A DNA stretch of 64,000 nucleotides, taken from positions 1 through 64,000 of the forward strand of contig NZ_QRBE01000007.1 of NCBI RefSeq assembly GCF_003363155.1, read 5' to 3'. Every line of letters begins with the position of its first letter. The stretch's first letter is position 1. The notes beneath the pieces were generated by a model, which was not told the DNA's origin, searched no databases, and saw nothing but the letters and a program-made list of their open reading frames with translations. Below are positions 40,229 through 48,701 of the stretch, one piece after another. The position numbers and the translations under genes were made by a program. This DNA is from Dyella monticola (lineage in GTDB: Bacteria; Pseudomonadota; Gammaproteobacteria; Xanthomonadales; Rhodanobacteraceae).

Positions 40229-43108
40229 ATGCTGTCCATTGTCGAAATCGACCGCGGTACACCCGCCGTCAAATCGGACAGGCAGGTCACGCTTCACATC
40301 GACGGCTACAGCATCAGCGTGCCGGAAGGCACGTCCGTGATGCGCGCCGCCGCGCAGGCCGGCATCAACATTCCCAAGCTGTGTGCCACCGACATGCTGG
40401 AGGCATTTGGCTCCTGCCGCTTGTGCCTGGTGGAGATCGAAGGCCGTAAAGGCTATCCGGCCTCATGCACCACGCCCGTGGCCGAAGGCATGCAGGTAAG
40501 CACGCAAACGCCCAAACTTGCCGATATTCGCCGCGGCGTGATGGAGCTGTACATCTCCGATCATCCGCTCGATTGCCTCACCTGTCCGGCCAATGGCCAC
40601 TGCGAGTTGCAGGACATGGCCGGCGTGGTGGGTCTGCGCGAAGTGCGTTATGGCTACGACGGGGCGAATCACGTTTTTGCCAAAACGAACCATGGGGATG
40701 CCAATCCGCATTTTGCCCCCAAGGATGAATCCAATCCGTATTTCAGTTTCGATCCGTCCAAGTGTATTGTCTGTTCGCGCTGCGTGCGTGCATGCGATGA
40801 AGTGCAGGGTACATTCGCGCTGACCATCCAGGGACGTGGCTTCGAATCGAAAGTGTCGCCCAGCCAGAACGATCGCTTCCTCGATTCCGAATGCGTTTCC
40901 TGCGGCGCCTGCGTGCAGGCGTGCCCCACCGCCACGCTGTCGGAAAAATCGCTGATCGATCGTGGTCAGGCCGAGCACAGTGTGGTCACCACCTGCGCGT
41001 ATTGCGGCGTGGGTTGCAGCTTCCGCGCGGAAATGAAAGGCGACGAAATCGTGCGCATGGTGCCCAACAAGGATGGTCATGCCAATCACGGCCACTCATG
41101 CGTGAAAGGACGTTTCGCGATCGGCTATGTCAGTCATCCCGATCGCATTCTCACACCGATGGTCCGCCAGAAAATCTCCGACCCCTGGCGCATCGTGAGC
41201 TGGGATGAGGCCATCGCCCATGTCGCCAGCGAGTTCAAGCGACTGCAGGCAACGTACGGCAAATTCTCCGTTGGCGGTATCACTTCATCGCGTTGCACCA
41301 ATGAAGAAACCTATCTGGTGCAAAAGCTGGTACGTGCGGGCTTCGGCAACAACAACGTCGACACCTGCGCGCGCGTCTGCCATTCACCCACTGGCTATGG
41401 GCTGAAATCGACGCTGGGAGAATCGGCAGGCACGCAGGATTTCGATTCCATCGAGTCCACCGATGTGGTCATGGTGATGGGCGCCAATCCCACCGATGCG
41501 CATCCGGTATTCGGCTCGAAGATGAAGCAGCGCCTGCGCGCGGGTGCAAAGCTGATCGTGATCGATCCGCGCAGCATCGATCTGGTACGCACGCCGCACA
41601 TCGAGGCGGACTATCACCTCAAGCTCAAGCCCGGCACCAATGTCGCGATACTCAATGCGCTGGCTTATGTGATCGTTACTGAAGGTTTGGTCGACGAAGC
41701 GTTCGTCGCAGAACGCTGCGAGCATGACGCGTTCGAAAAATGGCGCACGTTCGTGGCGCAGGACATGCACAGCCCGGAGGCGATGGAAGCCGAAATCGGC
41801 GTGCCCGCTGCGCTGATACGCGCTGCTGCGCGGCTGTATGCCACCGGTGGTAATGCTGCGATCTACTACGGCCTTGGCGTCACCGAGCATGCGCAAGGTT
41901 CCACCGCCGTGATGGGCATTGCCAACCTTGCCATGGCCACCGGCAACATCGGCCGCGAAGGCGTGGGGGTGAATCCGCTGCGCGGGCAGAACAACGTACA
42001 AGGCTCGTGCGACATGGGATCGTTCCCGCATGAGTTCACCGGTTACCGCCATGTTGGCGATGCGTCTGTGCGCGCGTCATTCGAAGCGGCGTGGGGCGTG
42101 CCCTTGTATGACGAGCCGGGGTTGCGCATCCCCAATATGTTCGAAGCGGCCATCGACGGCAGCTTCAAGGGGCTGTATATCGAAGGCGAGGACATCGCCC
42201 AATCCGATCCCAACACCCAGCATGTGACGGCAGCTTTGCAGGCGATGGAATGCATCGTGGTGCAGGACTTGTTTCTTAACGAAACCGCGAAATTCGCACA
42301 TGTATTTCTGCCGGGTTCGTCGTTCCTCGAAAAGGACGGCACCTTCATCAATGCCGAGCGCCGCGTTTCACGCGTGCGCAAGGTGATGGAACCCAAGAAC
42401 GGCTATGCGGATTGGGAAGTGACACAGCTACTGTCCAACGCGATGGGTTATCCCATGCGCTACACGCATCCCTCCCAGATCATGGATGAAATCGCCCGTC
42501 TCACGCCGACGTTCCATGCGGTGAGTTTCGAGAAAATCGATCAGCTCGGTTCGATTCAATGGCCGTGCAACGACGATCATCCGCTGGGCACGCCCGTGAT
42601 GCATGTCGGTGAGTTCGTGCGCGGTAAAGGCCGCTTCATGCTTACCGAATACGTGCCGACGTCGGAAAAGGTCAATGCCAAGCATCCATTGATCCTCACC
42701 ACCGGTCGTATCCTCAGTCAGTACAACGTTGGCGCACAAACCCGTCGGACCGCCAACGTGATGTGGCACGACGAGGACCGGCTGGAAATCCATCCGCATG
42801 ACGCTGAAGAGCGGGGCATCCGCGATGAAGACTGGGTCGGGGTGGAAAGTCGCGCTGGTGAAACGGTGTTGCGTGCGCGGATTTCCGAGCGCATGCAGCC
42901 AGGAGTGGTGTACACCACCTTCCATTTCCCAGGCTCCGGCGCCAATGTCATCACGACCGAAAATTCGGATTGGGCTACGAATTGCCCAGAGTACAAAGTG
43001 ACCGCGGTGCAGGTGACGCGCGTCTCGCAGCCGTCGGAATGGCAAAAACGCCATCAGGTGTTCTCCAATCATCAGCAGGCTTTGTTGGATGCAGCAGAAA
43101 CCTCCTGA
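40229..43108 (+). CDS. fdsA: NAD-dependent formate dehydrogenase alpha subunit (Mo/W-bis-MGD)
   Basis: 959 residues. FdsA oxidises formate to CO2. The N-terminal NuoG-like part holds a [2Fe-2S] (C52, C63, C66, C80), a His-ligated [4Fe-4S] (H112, C116, C119, C125) and two ferredoxin-type [4Fe-4S] sites (C179, C182, C185, C189; C222, C225, C228, C232). The molybdopterin part opens with a further [4Fe-4S] (C256, C259, C263, C291). The active-site pair is C384-H385 in ARVCHSPTGYG, so this is a Cys enzyme, not a selenocysteine enzyme. The C-terminal domain binds bis-MGD. Its last 20 bases overlap fdhD. It depends on the convergent molybdate and cofactor operon. Confidence 0.97.
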   Translation: MLSIVEIDRGTPAVKSDRQVTLHIDGYSISVPEGTSVMRAAAQAGINIPKLCATDMLEAFGSCRLCLVEIEGRKGYPASCTTPVAEGMQVSTQTPKLADIRRGVMELYISDHPLDCLTCPANGHCELQDMAGVVGLREVRYGYDGANHVFAKTNHGDANPHFAPKDESNPYFSFDPSKCIVCSRCVRACDEVQGTFALTIQGRGFESKVSPSQNDRFLDSECVSCGACVQACPTATLSEKSLIDRGQAEHSVVTTCAYCGVGCSFRAEMKGDEIVRMVPNKDGHANHGHSCVKGRFAIGYVSHPDRILTPMVRQKISDPWRIVSWDEAIAHVASEFKRLQATYGKFSVGGITSSRCTNEETYLVQKLVRAGFGNNNVDTCARVCHSPTGYGLKSTLGESAGTQDFDSIESTDVVMVMGANPTDAHPVFGSKMKQRLRAGAKLIVIDPRSIDLVRTPHIEADYHLKLKPGTNVAILNALAYVIVTEGLVDEAFVAERCEHDAFEKWRTFVAQDMHSPEAMEAEIGVPAALIRAAARLYATGGNAAIYYGLGVTEHAQGSTAVMGIANLAMATGNIGREGVGVNPLRGQNNVQGSCDMGSFPHEFTGYRHVGDASVRASFEAAWGVPLYDEPGLRIPNMFEAAIDGSFKGLYIEGEDIAQSDPNTQHVTAALQAMECIVVQDLFLNETAKFAHVFLPGSSFLEKDGTFINAERRVSRVRKVMEPKNGYADWEVTQLLSNAMGYPMRYTHPSQIMDEIARLTPTFHAVSFEKIDQLGSIQWPCNDDHPLGTPVMHVGEFVRGKGRFMLTEYVPTSEKVNAKHPLILTTGRILSQYNVGAQTRRTANVMWHDEDRLEIHPHDAEERGIRDEDWVGVESRAGETVLRARISERMQPGVVYTTFHFPGSGANVITTENSDWATNCPEYKVTAVQVTRVSQPSEWQKRHQVFSNHQQALLDAAETS

Positions 43109-43940
43109 CCGCGCGCCTGCGGGTAACGGCTACGCGATTCGTCGCGTGGACCGTTATCGGCACGGTGAACACGAAGTGGTGAGCGATGCCATTACCGAAG
43201 AAGTGCCAGTGGCCATGGTCTACAACGATGTCTCCTTTGCCGTGATGATGGTGACGCCGCTGGATCTGGAAGATTTCGCGCTGGGTTTTTCATTGAGCGA
43301 AGGCCTGGTCGCGGGGCCTGAAGCATTGCATTCCATCGAGGTGCGCCCGCGCCTGGAGGGTATCGAGGTTGCGATGCATGTCGCATCCAATGTCGTCGAG
43401 CAACGCGCGGGTAGCAGCGGCGAACGATTGTTGCCGGGGCGTAGCGGTTGCGGCCTGTGCGGCGCGCGCATGCTGGAGGATGCTGTGCGTCATCCCGATC
43501 CAGTGGGCAAGGGGCTTTGCATTGAAGCTGCCGCGCTGGAGCGTTCCCTTGAAGCACTGCGAGCGAAGCAGCCGGTCAACAGCGCTACCGGGTCAGTCCA
43601 CGCCGCGGCTTGGGTCGATGCTGAAGGCAGCATCATGCTGGTGCGCGAGGATGTCGGGCGTCACAACGCGCTCGACAAGCTCATTGGTGCACTGGTCAAG
43701 GCGCGTATCAATACCGAGCAGGGTTTTTTGCTTGTCACCAGCCGTGCCAGTTACGAAATGGTGACCAAGGCGGCCAGTGTCGGTATCGCGCTGATGGCCG
43801 CGATTTCCGCACCGACGGCGCTGGCGATTCATCTGGCCGAGAGCACCGGCATGACGCTGGTGGGTTTCGCGCGTCCAGGCAGTTTTGTTGTTTACACTCA
43901 TCCGCAGCGATTGCTGCACAGCGCAGGATCGCACCCATGA
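43089..43940 (+). CDS. fdhD: Formate dehydrogenase accessory sulfurtransferase FdhD
   Basis: 283 residues. FdhD (called FdsC in fds operons) passes sulfur from a cysteine desulfurase to the bis-MGD molybdenum of formate dehydrogenase. The catalytic Cys pair is C121 and C124 in SGCGLCGARML. Other family motifs are LDLEDFALGFSLSEGL, LVREDVGRHNALDKLIG and LVTSRASYEMVTKAA. It starts inside the end of fdsA and overlaps fdsD by four bases, so translation is likely coupled to fdsA. Confidence 0.96.
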   Translation: MQQKPPDRAPAGNGYAIRRVDRYRHGEHEVVSDAITEEVPVAMVYNDVSFAVMMVTPLDLEDFALGFSLSEGLVAGPEALHSIEVRPRLEGIEVAMHVASNVVEQRAGSSGERLLPGRSGCGLCGARMLEDAVRHPDPVGKGLCIEAAALERSLEALRAKQPVNSATGSVHAAAWVDAEGSIMLVREDVGRHNALDKLIGALVKARINTEQGFLLVTSRASYEMVTKAASVGIALMAAISAPTALAIHLAESTGMTLVGFARPGSFVVYTHPQRLLHSAGSHP

Positions 43941-44170
43941 ACATCGAACGCCTCGTCGCCATGGCCAATGACATCAGCCGGTATTTCGCCTCCGAGCCGG
44001 ATACGGCCGCGGGCGTGGAGGGTGTCGCCAACCATTTGAAGCGGTACTGGGAGCCAGGGATGCGCAAGCAGATCGTGGCCCACCTGTCCGCAGGGGGTGC
44101 GGGGCTGGAACCGCTTGCCAGGCAGGGGGTCGAGAAGCTGGCGGAGTTGGATAGCAAGCTGCGCGCCTGA
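43937..44170 (+). CDS. fdsD: NAD-dependent formate dehydrogenase delta subunit
   Basis: 77 residues. The protein matches the small FdsD subunit: NIERLVAMANDISRYFASEP, GVANHLKRYWEPGMRKQI. FdsD is found in fds operons and is needed for activity. It has no cofactor motif. It is the last gene of the operon, overlapping fdhD by four bases, and converges with modC over a 36-base gap. Confidence 0.93.
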   Translation: MNIERLVAMANDISRYFASEPDTAAGVEGVANHLKRYWEPGMRKQIVAHLSAGGAGLEPLARQGVEKLAELDSKLRA

Positions 44171-44206
44171 CATCCTGCTGTTTTTCGCAACAGACACCTG
44201 ATCGAT

Positions 44207-45184
44207 CTACGCTTCCCGCACCCACCATCGGATCGCTTCGGCAGGCAAATGCACAGCAACCGACTCCGGAATCGGCCTGTCACGGGGCACGGATACCCAC
44301 AGGCGTTCCTGTCCGCAGCGCAGCCCCAGTTGCGTGGTGCGCCCGATTACATGCCGCACTTCGACGGATGCCTGGATCACGTTTGGCAGCGTCTCATGCG
44401 TATCCACAAGGCGTATGGCTTCCGGGTCGATGGTCCAATCCACATCCTTATCGACACTGCCCTCAGCAACAGGAAGCACGATGGCGCGTCCCTGCCATAG
44501 CAACTGCCGCGATCCATCGATATATCCGCGATGCACATTGCGATGGCCTAGCAATCGCGCCGCCGCGCCGTTTATAGGATTTGCGTAGACCTCGCTGGGC
44601 GAGCCGATCTGGATGATGCCTCGCCGGTGCATCAACACCAGTCGATCGGCAACCGCGGCCACATGCGGATCATGGCTTACCGCCAGGGCAGGAATGCCAA
44701 ATTCGTGCACTTCGCCGATCAGTTCGGCGATCACGTCCTCGCGCGTCACCGGATCGAGCGCCGAGGTGGGCTCGTCCAGCAATAGCAATTGAGGTCGACG
44801 GGCCAGCGCACGCGCGAGGGCAACACGCTGCTGCTGCCCACCGGACAAGGCGGACGGATAACGCTCGGCGGATTCCGCCATGTGTACGCGTTCGAGCAAT
44901 TGCATGGCTTGCGCACGCCGCTGTGCTCCGTGCAACGCGAATGCCACGTTCTGCCAGGCATTGAGGTGCGGAAACAGCGCATAGCCTTGTGGCAGATAAC
45001 CCACCGCACGATGCTGTGCGGCCATGCCACCGAACGGCTCGCCCCGTGCGGGAGTGAGGCCCGCAATCGCACGCAGCAACAGCGACTTGCCTTCCCCGCT
45101 CGCACCAAGCAGCACGGTGAAGCCTTCGACATCGAAGGCGGCGTGCAAGGCGATGGGATGATCGATACGGTAATCGATGCGCAT
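44207..45184 (-). CDS. modC: Molybdate ABC transporter ATP-binding protein
   Basis: 325 residues from ATG 45184. Walker A is GASGEGKS, the ABC signature is LSGGQQQRVALARAL, and Walker B is LLLLDEPTSALDP with the switch His in AVSHDPHV. The C-terminal ~100 residues look like the Mop/TOBE domain of ModC (IQASVEVRHVIGRTTQLGL), which senses oxyanions. The start overlaps the modB stop by one base (TGATG). It energises uptake through ModB. Confidence 0.92.
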   Translation of the reverse strand: MRIDYRIDHPIALHAAFDVEGFTVLLGASGEGKSLLLRAIAGLTPARGEPFGGMAAQHRAVGYLPQGYALFPHLNAWQNVAFALHGAQRRAQAMQLLERVHMAESAERYPSALSGGQQQRVALARALARRPQLLLLDEPTSALDPVTREDVIAELIGEVHEFGIPALAVSHDPHVAAVADRLVLMHRRGIIQIGSPSEVYANPINGAAARLLGHRNVHRGYIDGSRQLLWQGRAIVLPVAEGSVDKDVDWTIDPEAIRLVDTHETLPNVIQASVEVRHVIGRTTQLGLRCGQERLWVSVPRDRPIPESVAVHLPAEAIRWWVREA

Positions 45185-45960
45185 CAGATCAGGCGCCGGC
45201 GACGCGCCGCCAAGCCGAGTACCAGCGGCAGCGGCATGGCAACCAGGAAGAAGATCCACAGCAATGGATACACAGCGCTCAGGCCGGTGTTCTGCAGGTT
45301 CACCCACAGCTTCACTGGTATGCCCTGCGGGTAATACGCCACGATCAGCACGGCGCCGAACTCGCCCAGCGCGCGCACCCAGGCCAATGCGACGGCCGCG
45401 GCCAGGCCAAGGCGCGCCAATGGAAGACTGACGTGCATGAAACTGCGCCACGGCGAATGGCCCAGCGTAAGGGCGATCTGTTCGAGTTCGCGCGGCACAC
45501 CTTCAAACGCCGCGCGCGCGGCGATCACGTAATAGGGCAGGGCGCTGTAGAACTGCGCCATCACGAATGCCGGACCGGAATTGGTAAGCACCAGCCCCGC
45601 GCGTTCCAGCAGATTGCCGGCGGGGGCATAAGGGCCATAGACGGAGGCCAGCAGCAAGCCCAAGGCCAGCGGTGGCGTGAGCAGCGCAAGCAACAGCAAC
45701 GCATCGATCAGCCAACCTCCACGCACGCGATGGCGCGCGAGCCACCAGGCCAGGGGCGTGCCGAGGGCGATGATCAGGAGCAGTGCGAGCAGGCTGTAGC
45801 AGAGCGATACGGCGATGGCGCTGCCGTCACCATCGGCAAAAGCGAAACCGCGCCATGAGGTGGCGAACAGGAGGCCGATGAACGGGGCGACGAGGAGAAG
45901 CAATGTCACCACGCTGATCAAGGCTGGCAGTAAGGCTGATGGTTGTGCGTTGGCCTTCAT
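45184..45960 (-). CDS. modB: Molybdate ABC transporter permease
   Basis: 258 residues with about six membrane helices. The EAA-type loop that contacts the ATPase is visible as EQIALTLGHSPWRSFMHVSLPLA, and EFGAVLIVAYYPQG near the C-terminus matches ModB/WtpB-type permeases. It is one base from modC and 145 bases after the binding-protein gene. That gap carries a palindrome pair. Molybdate is the likely substrate from context. Tungstate is possible. Confidence 0.9.
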   Translation of the reverse strand: MKANAQPSALLPALISVVTLLLLVAPFIGLLFATSWRGFAFADGDGSAIAVSLCYSLLALLLIIALGTPLAWWLARHRVRGGWLIDALLLLALLTPPLALGLLLASVYGPYAPAGNLLERAGLVLTNSGPAFVMAQFYSALPYYVIAARAAFEGVPRELEQIALTLGHSPWRSFMHVSLPLARLGLAAAVALAWVRALGEFGAVLIVAYYPQGIPVKLWVNLQNTGLSAVYPLLWIFFLVAMPLPLVLGLAARRRRLI

Positions 45961-45976
45961 GCGTGTCTGGATTTGC

Positions 45977-46083
45977 GCCTCCCCCTGCGTGCAGGGAGAG
46001 GTTGGAAAGGGAGGCGTGTTTGCGAAGAAGTTTGAGGCGAGAGCTCATCCCGCCCCAACCTTCCCCTGCAAGCAGGGGAGGGA
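45977..46083. repeat. Inverted pair of REP-type palindromes between the binding-protein gene and modB
   Basis: Two elements of about 28 bases lie in opposite orientation. The first (45977-46005) contains CCCTGC-GT-GCAGGG and ends AGAGGTTGG. The second (46054-46083), read on the other strand, contains TCCCCTGC-TT-GCAGGGGA and ends AAGGTTGG. The shared outer arms (AGGTTGG/CCAACCT) could fold the whole region into one large structure. It occupies the only sizeable gap in the ten-gene operon. Confidence 0.8.
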
Positions 46084-46105
46084 GCAGAGTGCTGTGAAGG
46101 TGACG

Positions 46106-47002
46106 TCACAGGTTATTTCCGCGCGGCGCACTGTATCCGTGCTCGCGGAATAACGCTTGTCCCTCTGCACTCTGCAAAAAGGCAACGAAGTCACGCGCTA
46201 GCGCTGGCTGCTGCCCATTGGCGAGCACACCGGCGTAAAACACCAAGGGCTGCACGTGCAAGGTCTTGCCGTTGCTCAACGTGATCGCAGCACGGTCGTA
46301 CCAGGGCTTTTGCATGCCGGGATTGGCGAGATTGACCTCATCGGGCAACGCAACGGTAGGAAGGTGATGCGATTGCGCAGCGCTGAGATAACCGATGGTC
46401 GCATCGATCTGCCCGGCTTCGAGCCGCGACATCAACGATGGTTCCGTAAATATCTGCGCCGGATTCTGCAGCGATCCGGCCACTTTCTTCAGCAAATCAG
46501 GCTGATGGTAGTAATCGGCCGCCAGTTGCAGCGCGAGCAATACGTTCGCGCCTTGCGGATCGACGGCAGGATCGGTGCGGCCCAATCGCAGACCCGGTTG
46601 ACCGAGTACGTCGTACCAGTTTTTCTGGCCACGCGATGCGGCAGAAAAATCGGCGGCGAAGCGGCTGTGCGGGCTATAGATGACAACCATCTGCGTGCTG
46701 GCGACCGGCACGGCGCTGCTTACCAATCCCGCCTGCTTGAGCACTTGCATCGGACCAGGCGTGATCGCGATGAATACATCGGCCTGCAATTGATGTGCGG
46801 CCAAAAGATGCGCCAACGCGTAGGATCCTTGGCCGATGCCTTGATACGTCGCGTGATGCGCTTTGGCGAAGGCGGGGCCGGCTGCGTTGTCCATGACGAC
46901 ACCCATGGAACCTGCGTAGGCAATACGCAGGACAGGTGAGGTTTGTGCGATGGACACGGAGGCTACAAAGCTCAAAAGCAAACCGAACAGCGCTTTCATC
47001 AC
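46106..47002 (-). CDS. Molybdate/tungstate-binding periplasmic protein
   Basis: 298 residues. A signal peptide (ALFGLLLSFVASVSIAQ) is followed by a type II binding-protein fold. The segment LRLGRTDPAVDPQGANVLLA recalls WtpA-type tungstate/molybdate-binding proteins (FGRSDP-D--G) more than classical ModA, so no symbol is assigned. AAAGGAG lies six bases before the tandem ATGATG start. The start overlaps the preceding 117-residue gene by four bases (ATGA). It delivers the oxyanion to ModB/ModC. Confidence 0.85.
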   Translation of the reverse strand: MMKALFGLLLSFVASVSIAQTSPVLRIAYAGSMGVVMDNAAGPAFAKAHHATYQGIGQGSYALAHLLAAHQLQADVFIAITPGPMQVLKQAGLVSSAVPVASTQMVVIYSPHSRFAADFSAASRGQKNWYDVLGQPGLRLGRTDPAVDPQGANVLLALQLAADYYHQPDLLKKVAGSLQNPAQIFTEPSLMSRLEAGQIDATIGYLSAAQSHHLPTVALPDEVNLANPGMQKPWYDRAAITLSNGKTLHVQPLVFYAGVLANGQQPALARDFVAFLQSAEGQALFREHGYSAPRGNNL

Positions 47003-47352
47003 GCGTCTCCTTTCGAGGGTTTATGCAAACGCTTGCGTGTGCTGTCGCGGACATCGACATCAAACAGAACCTGCAGGGTTCCACCATCGGGCGTGGCAAG
47101 GGAGAACTGCAAACCTTCGCGCGAAGGAAGGCGGGCCGCCAGTGCGCGCACCTCCGGTTCTGGTAGACGGACATGCCACACATCGCCCTTGCGTAACCAG
47201 CCGATGCGCGCGGTGAGATCAATCTGCTGTATTTCGGTGCGGCCATCCGGCCATACAGTGCGATTTTCTATCGGATGGCCTGCCAGCAGGCTTTCCAGCT
47301 CTGCCTCGTCGATGCGCAAGCGCAAGCTTTGGCCTTCCAATTGCACTCTCAT
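46999..47352 (-). CDS. Unknown protein inside the molybdenum operon
   Basis: 117 residues from ATG 47352. The start overlaps the mobA stop by four bases and the end overlaps the binding-protein start by four bases, so it is translated as part of the molybdenum operon. It has no signal peptide or membrane segment. The opening RVQLEGQSLRLRIDEAELE, then DGRTEIQQIDLTARI, looks like a small beta-rich fold, and the C-terminus is basic (STRKRLHKPSKGD). It resembles short conserved proteins of unknown function seen near molybdenum genes. A role in molybdate handling or cofactor assembly is inference from position only. Confidence 0.8.
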   Translation of the reverse strand: MRVQLEGQSLRLRIDEAELESLLAGHPIENRTVWPDGRTEIQQIDLTARIGWLRKGDVWHVRLPEPEVRALAARLPSREGLQFSLATPDGGTLQVLFDVDVRDSTRKRLHKPSKGDA

Positions 47353-47912
47353 GCCGTCGCCTCCCGCCAGCTTTCTTCGGTGTTGCAGTCGATGAGTTGT
47401 GTTTCGTCTTCCGCGCTGAGGGAGATTTCGCGTACGCCGACGCGTTCCTGCAAGACGCGTACGGAGCGCGCACGCTTGTCGCTTTCGGACAGCGCGGCGT
47501 TGAGTGCGGCGCGACATGGGGTATCCAGGCGCAAGCGCATCGGCAGCATATGGCCGGCAAAGCGCACGCTGCCTGCATCCGGTTCGCTATCACGCAGCCG
47601 CTGCAGCAATGCGGGCTGCAAGCGCGGCATATCAACGGGAACGATCAGCAATTGGGCGTCTTCGCACATCGCCGCAATGCTGGCGAGGCCACCGACAGGG
47701 CCCAGGGACGGTGCTGCATCGCTGACGCCAAGATAATCAGGTCGATATCCACTTACCTTCACCTCACGCACGCCGGTTGCATTGAGCGTGGCGATCTGAT
47801 GTTCGATGAGCGGACGCCCCTGCCATGGCAGCAACGCCTTGTCGCGCCCCATGCGTGAGGAAAGGCCGCCCGCCAGCACCACGCCGATGCAGGGTAGGGG
47901 CTTAGTGGCCAT
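47349..47912 (-). CDS. mobA: Molybdenum cofactor guanylyltransferase
   Basis: 187 residues from ATG 47912. MobA joins GMP to molybdopterin to make MGD, the form used by FdsA. The nucleotide-binding start GVVLAGGLSSRMGRDKALLP and the metal-binding VPVDMPRLQPALL are typical. The upstream in-frame extension to 48053 lies inside moaE and is not used. It overlaps moaE by 11 bases and the unknown 117-residue gene by four. Confidence 0.94.
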   Translation of the reverse strand: MATKPLPCIGVVLAGGLSSRMGRDKALLPWQGRPLIEHQIATLNATGVREVKVSGYRPDYLGVSDAAPSLGPVGGLASIAAMCEDAQLLIVPVDMPRLQPALLQRLRDSEPDAGSVRFAGHMLPMRLRLDTPCRAALNAALSESDKRARSVRVLQERVGVREISLSAEDETQLIDCNTEESWREATA

Positions 47913-48438
47913 GGGTGTGGCTGTGTCCTTCCGCGTTTTCATGCTTGGCGACCGTGCCCTCGGCGTCGCGAGGTTCTTCACACAGGGAGCAGCCCTCGCT
48001 CCATGCGCTGTCGCCGTCGATGTAATGCTCCTGTTTCCAGATCGGTGCTTCATGCTTCACCGCTTCGATGGCAAAGCGGCAGGCGCGAAAGGCTTCGTCG
48101 CGATGGGGTGTCCCGGCGGCGACGATGACCGCGACATCGCCAATGCGCAGATCACCCTTGGCGTGCGCGATGTAAAGCTTCATCGGACCACCGATCTGGC
48201 TGCGGGCGCGCTCGCCGATCGCCTGGAACGTGCGCAAGGCCAGCGGTTCGAACAGGTCGTAGCTGATGCCGGTGACGAGGCGACCGAGATTGTGCTCGCG
48301 CACCTTGCCGACGAACATGTCGATGCCGCCAAAGCGCGGGTCGGAAACGAAGGCCAGTGCAGCGGCGGGATCCAGCGGCGTAGCCGAATCGGGCGATGTG
48401 GTACTCATATCGACCACGGCGGTATAGATGTCTGACAC
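47902..48438 (-). CDS. moaE: Molybdopterin synthase large subunit
   Basis: 178 residues. MoaE with MoaD inserts the two dithiolene sulfurs into cyclic pyranopterin monophosphate. Family motifs include FVGKVREHNLGR, HAKGDLRIGDVAVIVAAGTP, HRDEAFRACRFAIE and the active-site APIWKQEHYIDG. After residue about 155 there is a His-rich tail (AKHENAEGHSHTHGH) not found in most MoaE proteins. It starts two bases after the moaD stop. Confidence 0.95.
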   Translation of the reverse strand: MSDIYTAVVDMSTTSPDSATPLDPAAALAFVSDPRFGGIDMFVGKVREHNLGRLVTGISYDLFEPLALRTFQAIGERARSQIGGPMKLYIAHAKGDLRIGDVAVIVAAGTPHRDEAFRACRFAIEAVKHEAPIWKQEHYIDGDSAWSEGCSLCEEPRDAEGTVAKHENAEGHSHTHGH

Positions 48439-48440
48439 CG

Positions 48441-48701
48441 TCAGCCTCCACTCACCGGCGGCAGGATCGCAAGCTGGCCGCTCTCTGGCAGAGTGCGATG
48501 GTTGTGAAGAATTTCATCGTCGCTGGCGAAGGCGCAACGCTGCACGAGGTTGACGCTGATATGCGGCGCGTTCTCGCGCAGGTGGTCGCGCAGCAGATCG
48601 CGTAGCGTGCCGATGGTGCATGCATCCGGCGCCTCCAGCTCGATGAAGCCGCGGGTGTCCGCATCGCGCAGCGCACCGAACAGGGTGATGCGAACTTTCA
48701 T
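48441..48701 (-). CDS. moaD: Molybdopterin synthase sulfur carrier subunit
   Basis: 86 residues from ATG 48701. It has a ubiquitin-like fold ending in the required Gly-Gly (LAILPPVSGG), which is adenylated and thiocarboxylated. KVRITLFGALRDA is the usual start. It overlaps moeA by four bases and is followed by moaE after two bases, the conserved MoaD-MoaE order. The activating enzyme MoeB is not in this window. Confidence 0.95.
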   Translation of the reverse strand: MKVRITLFGALRDADTRGFIELEAPDACTIGTLRDLLRDHLRENAPHISVNLVQRCAFASDDEILHNHRTLPESGQLAILPPVSGG

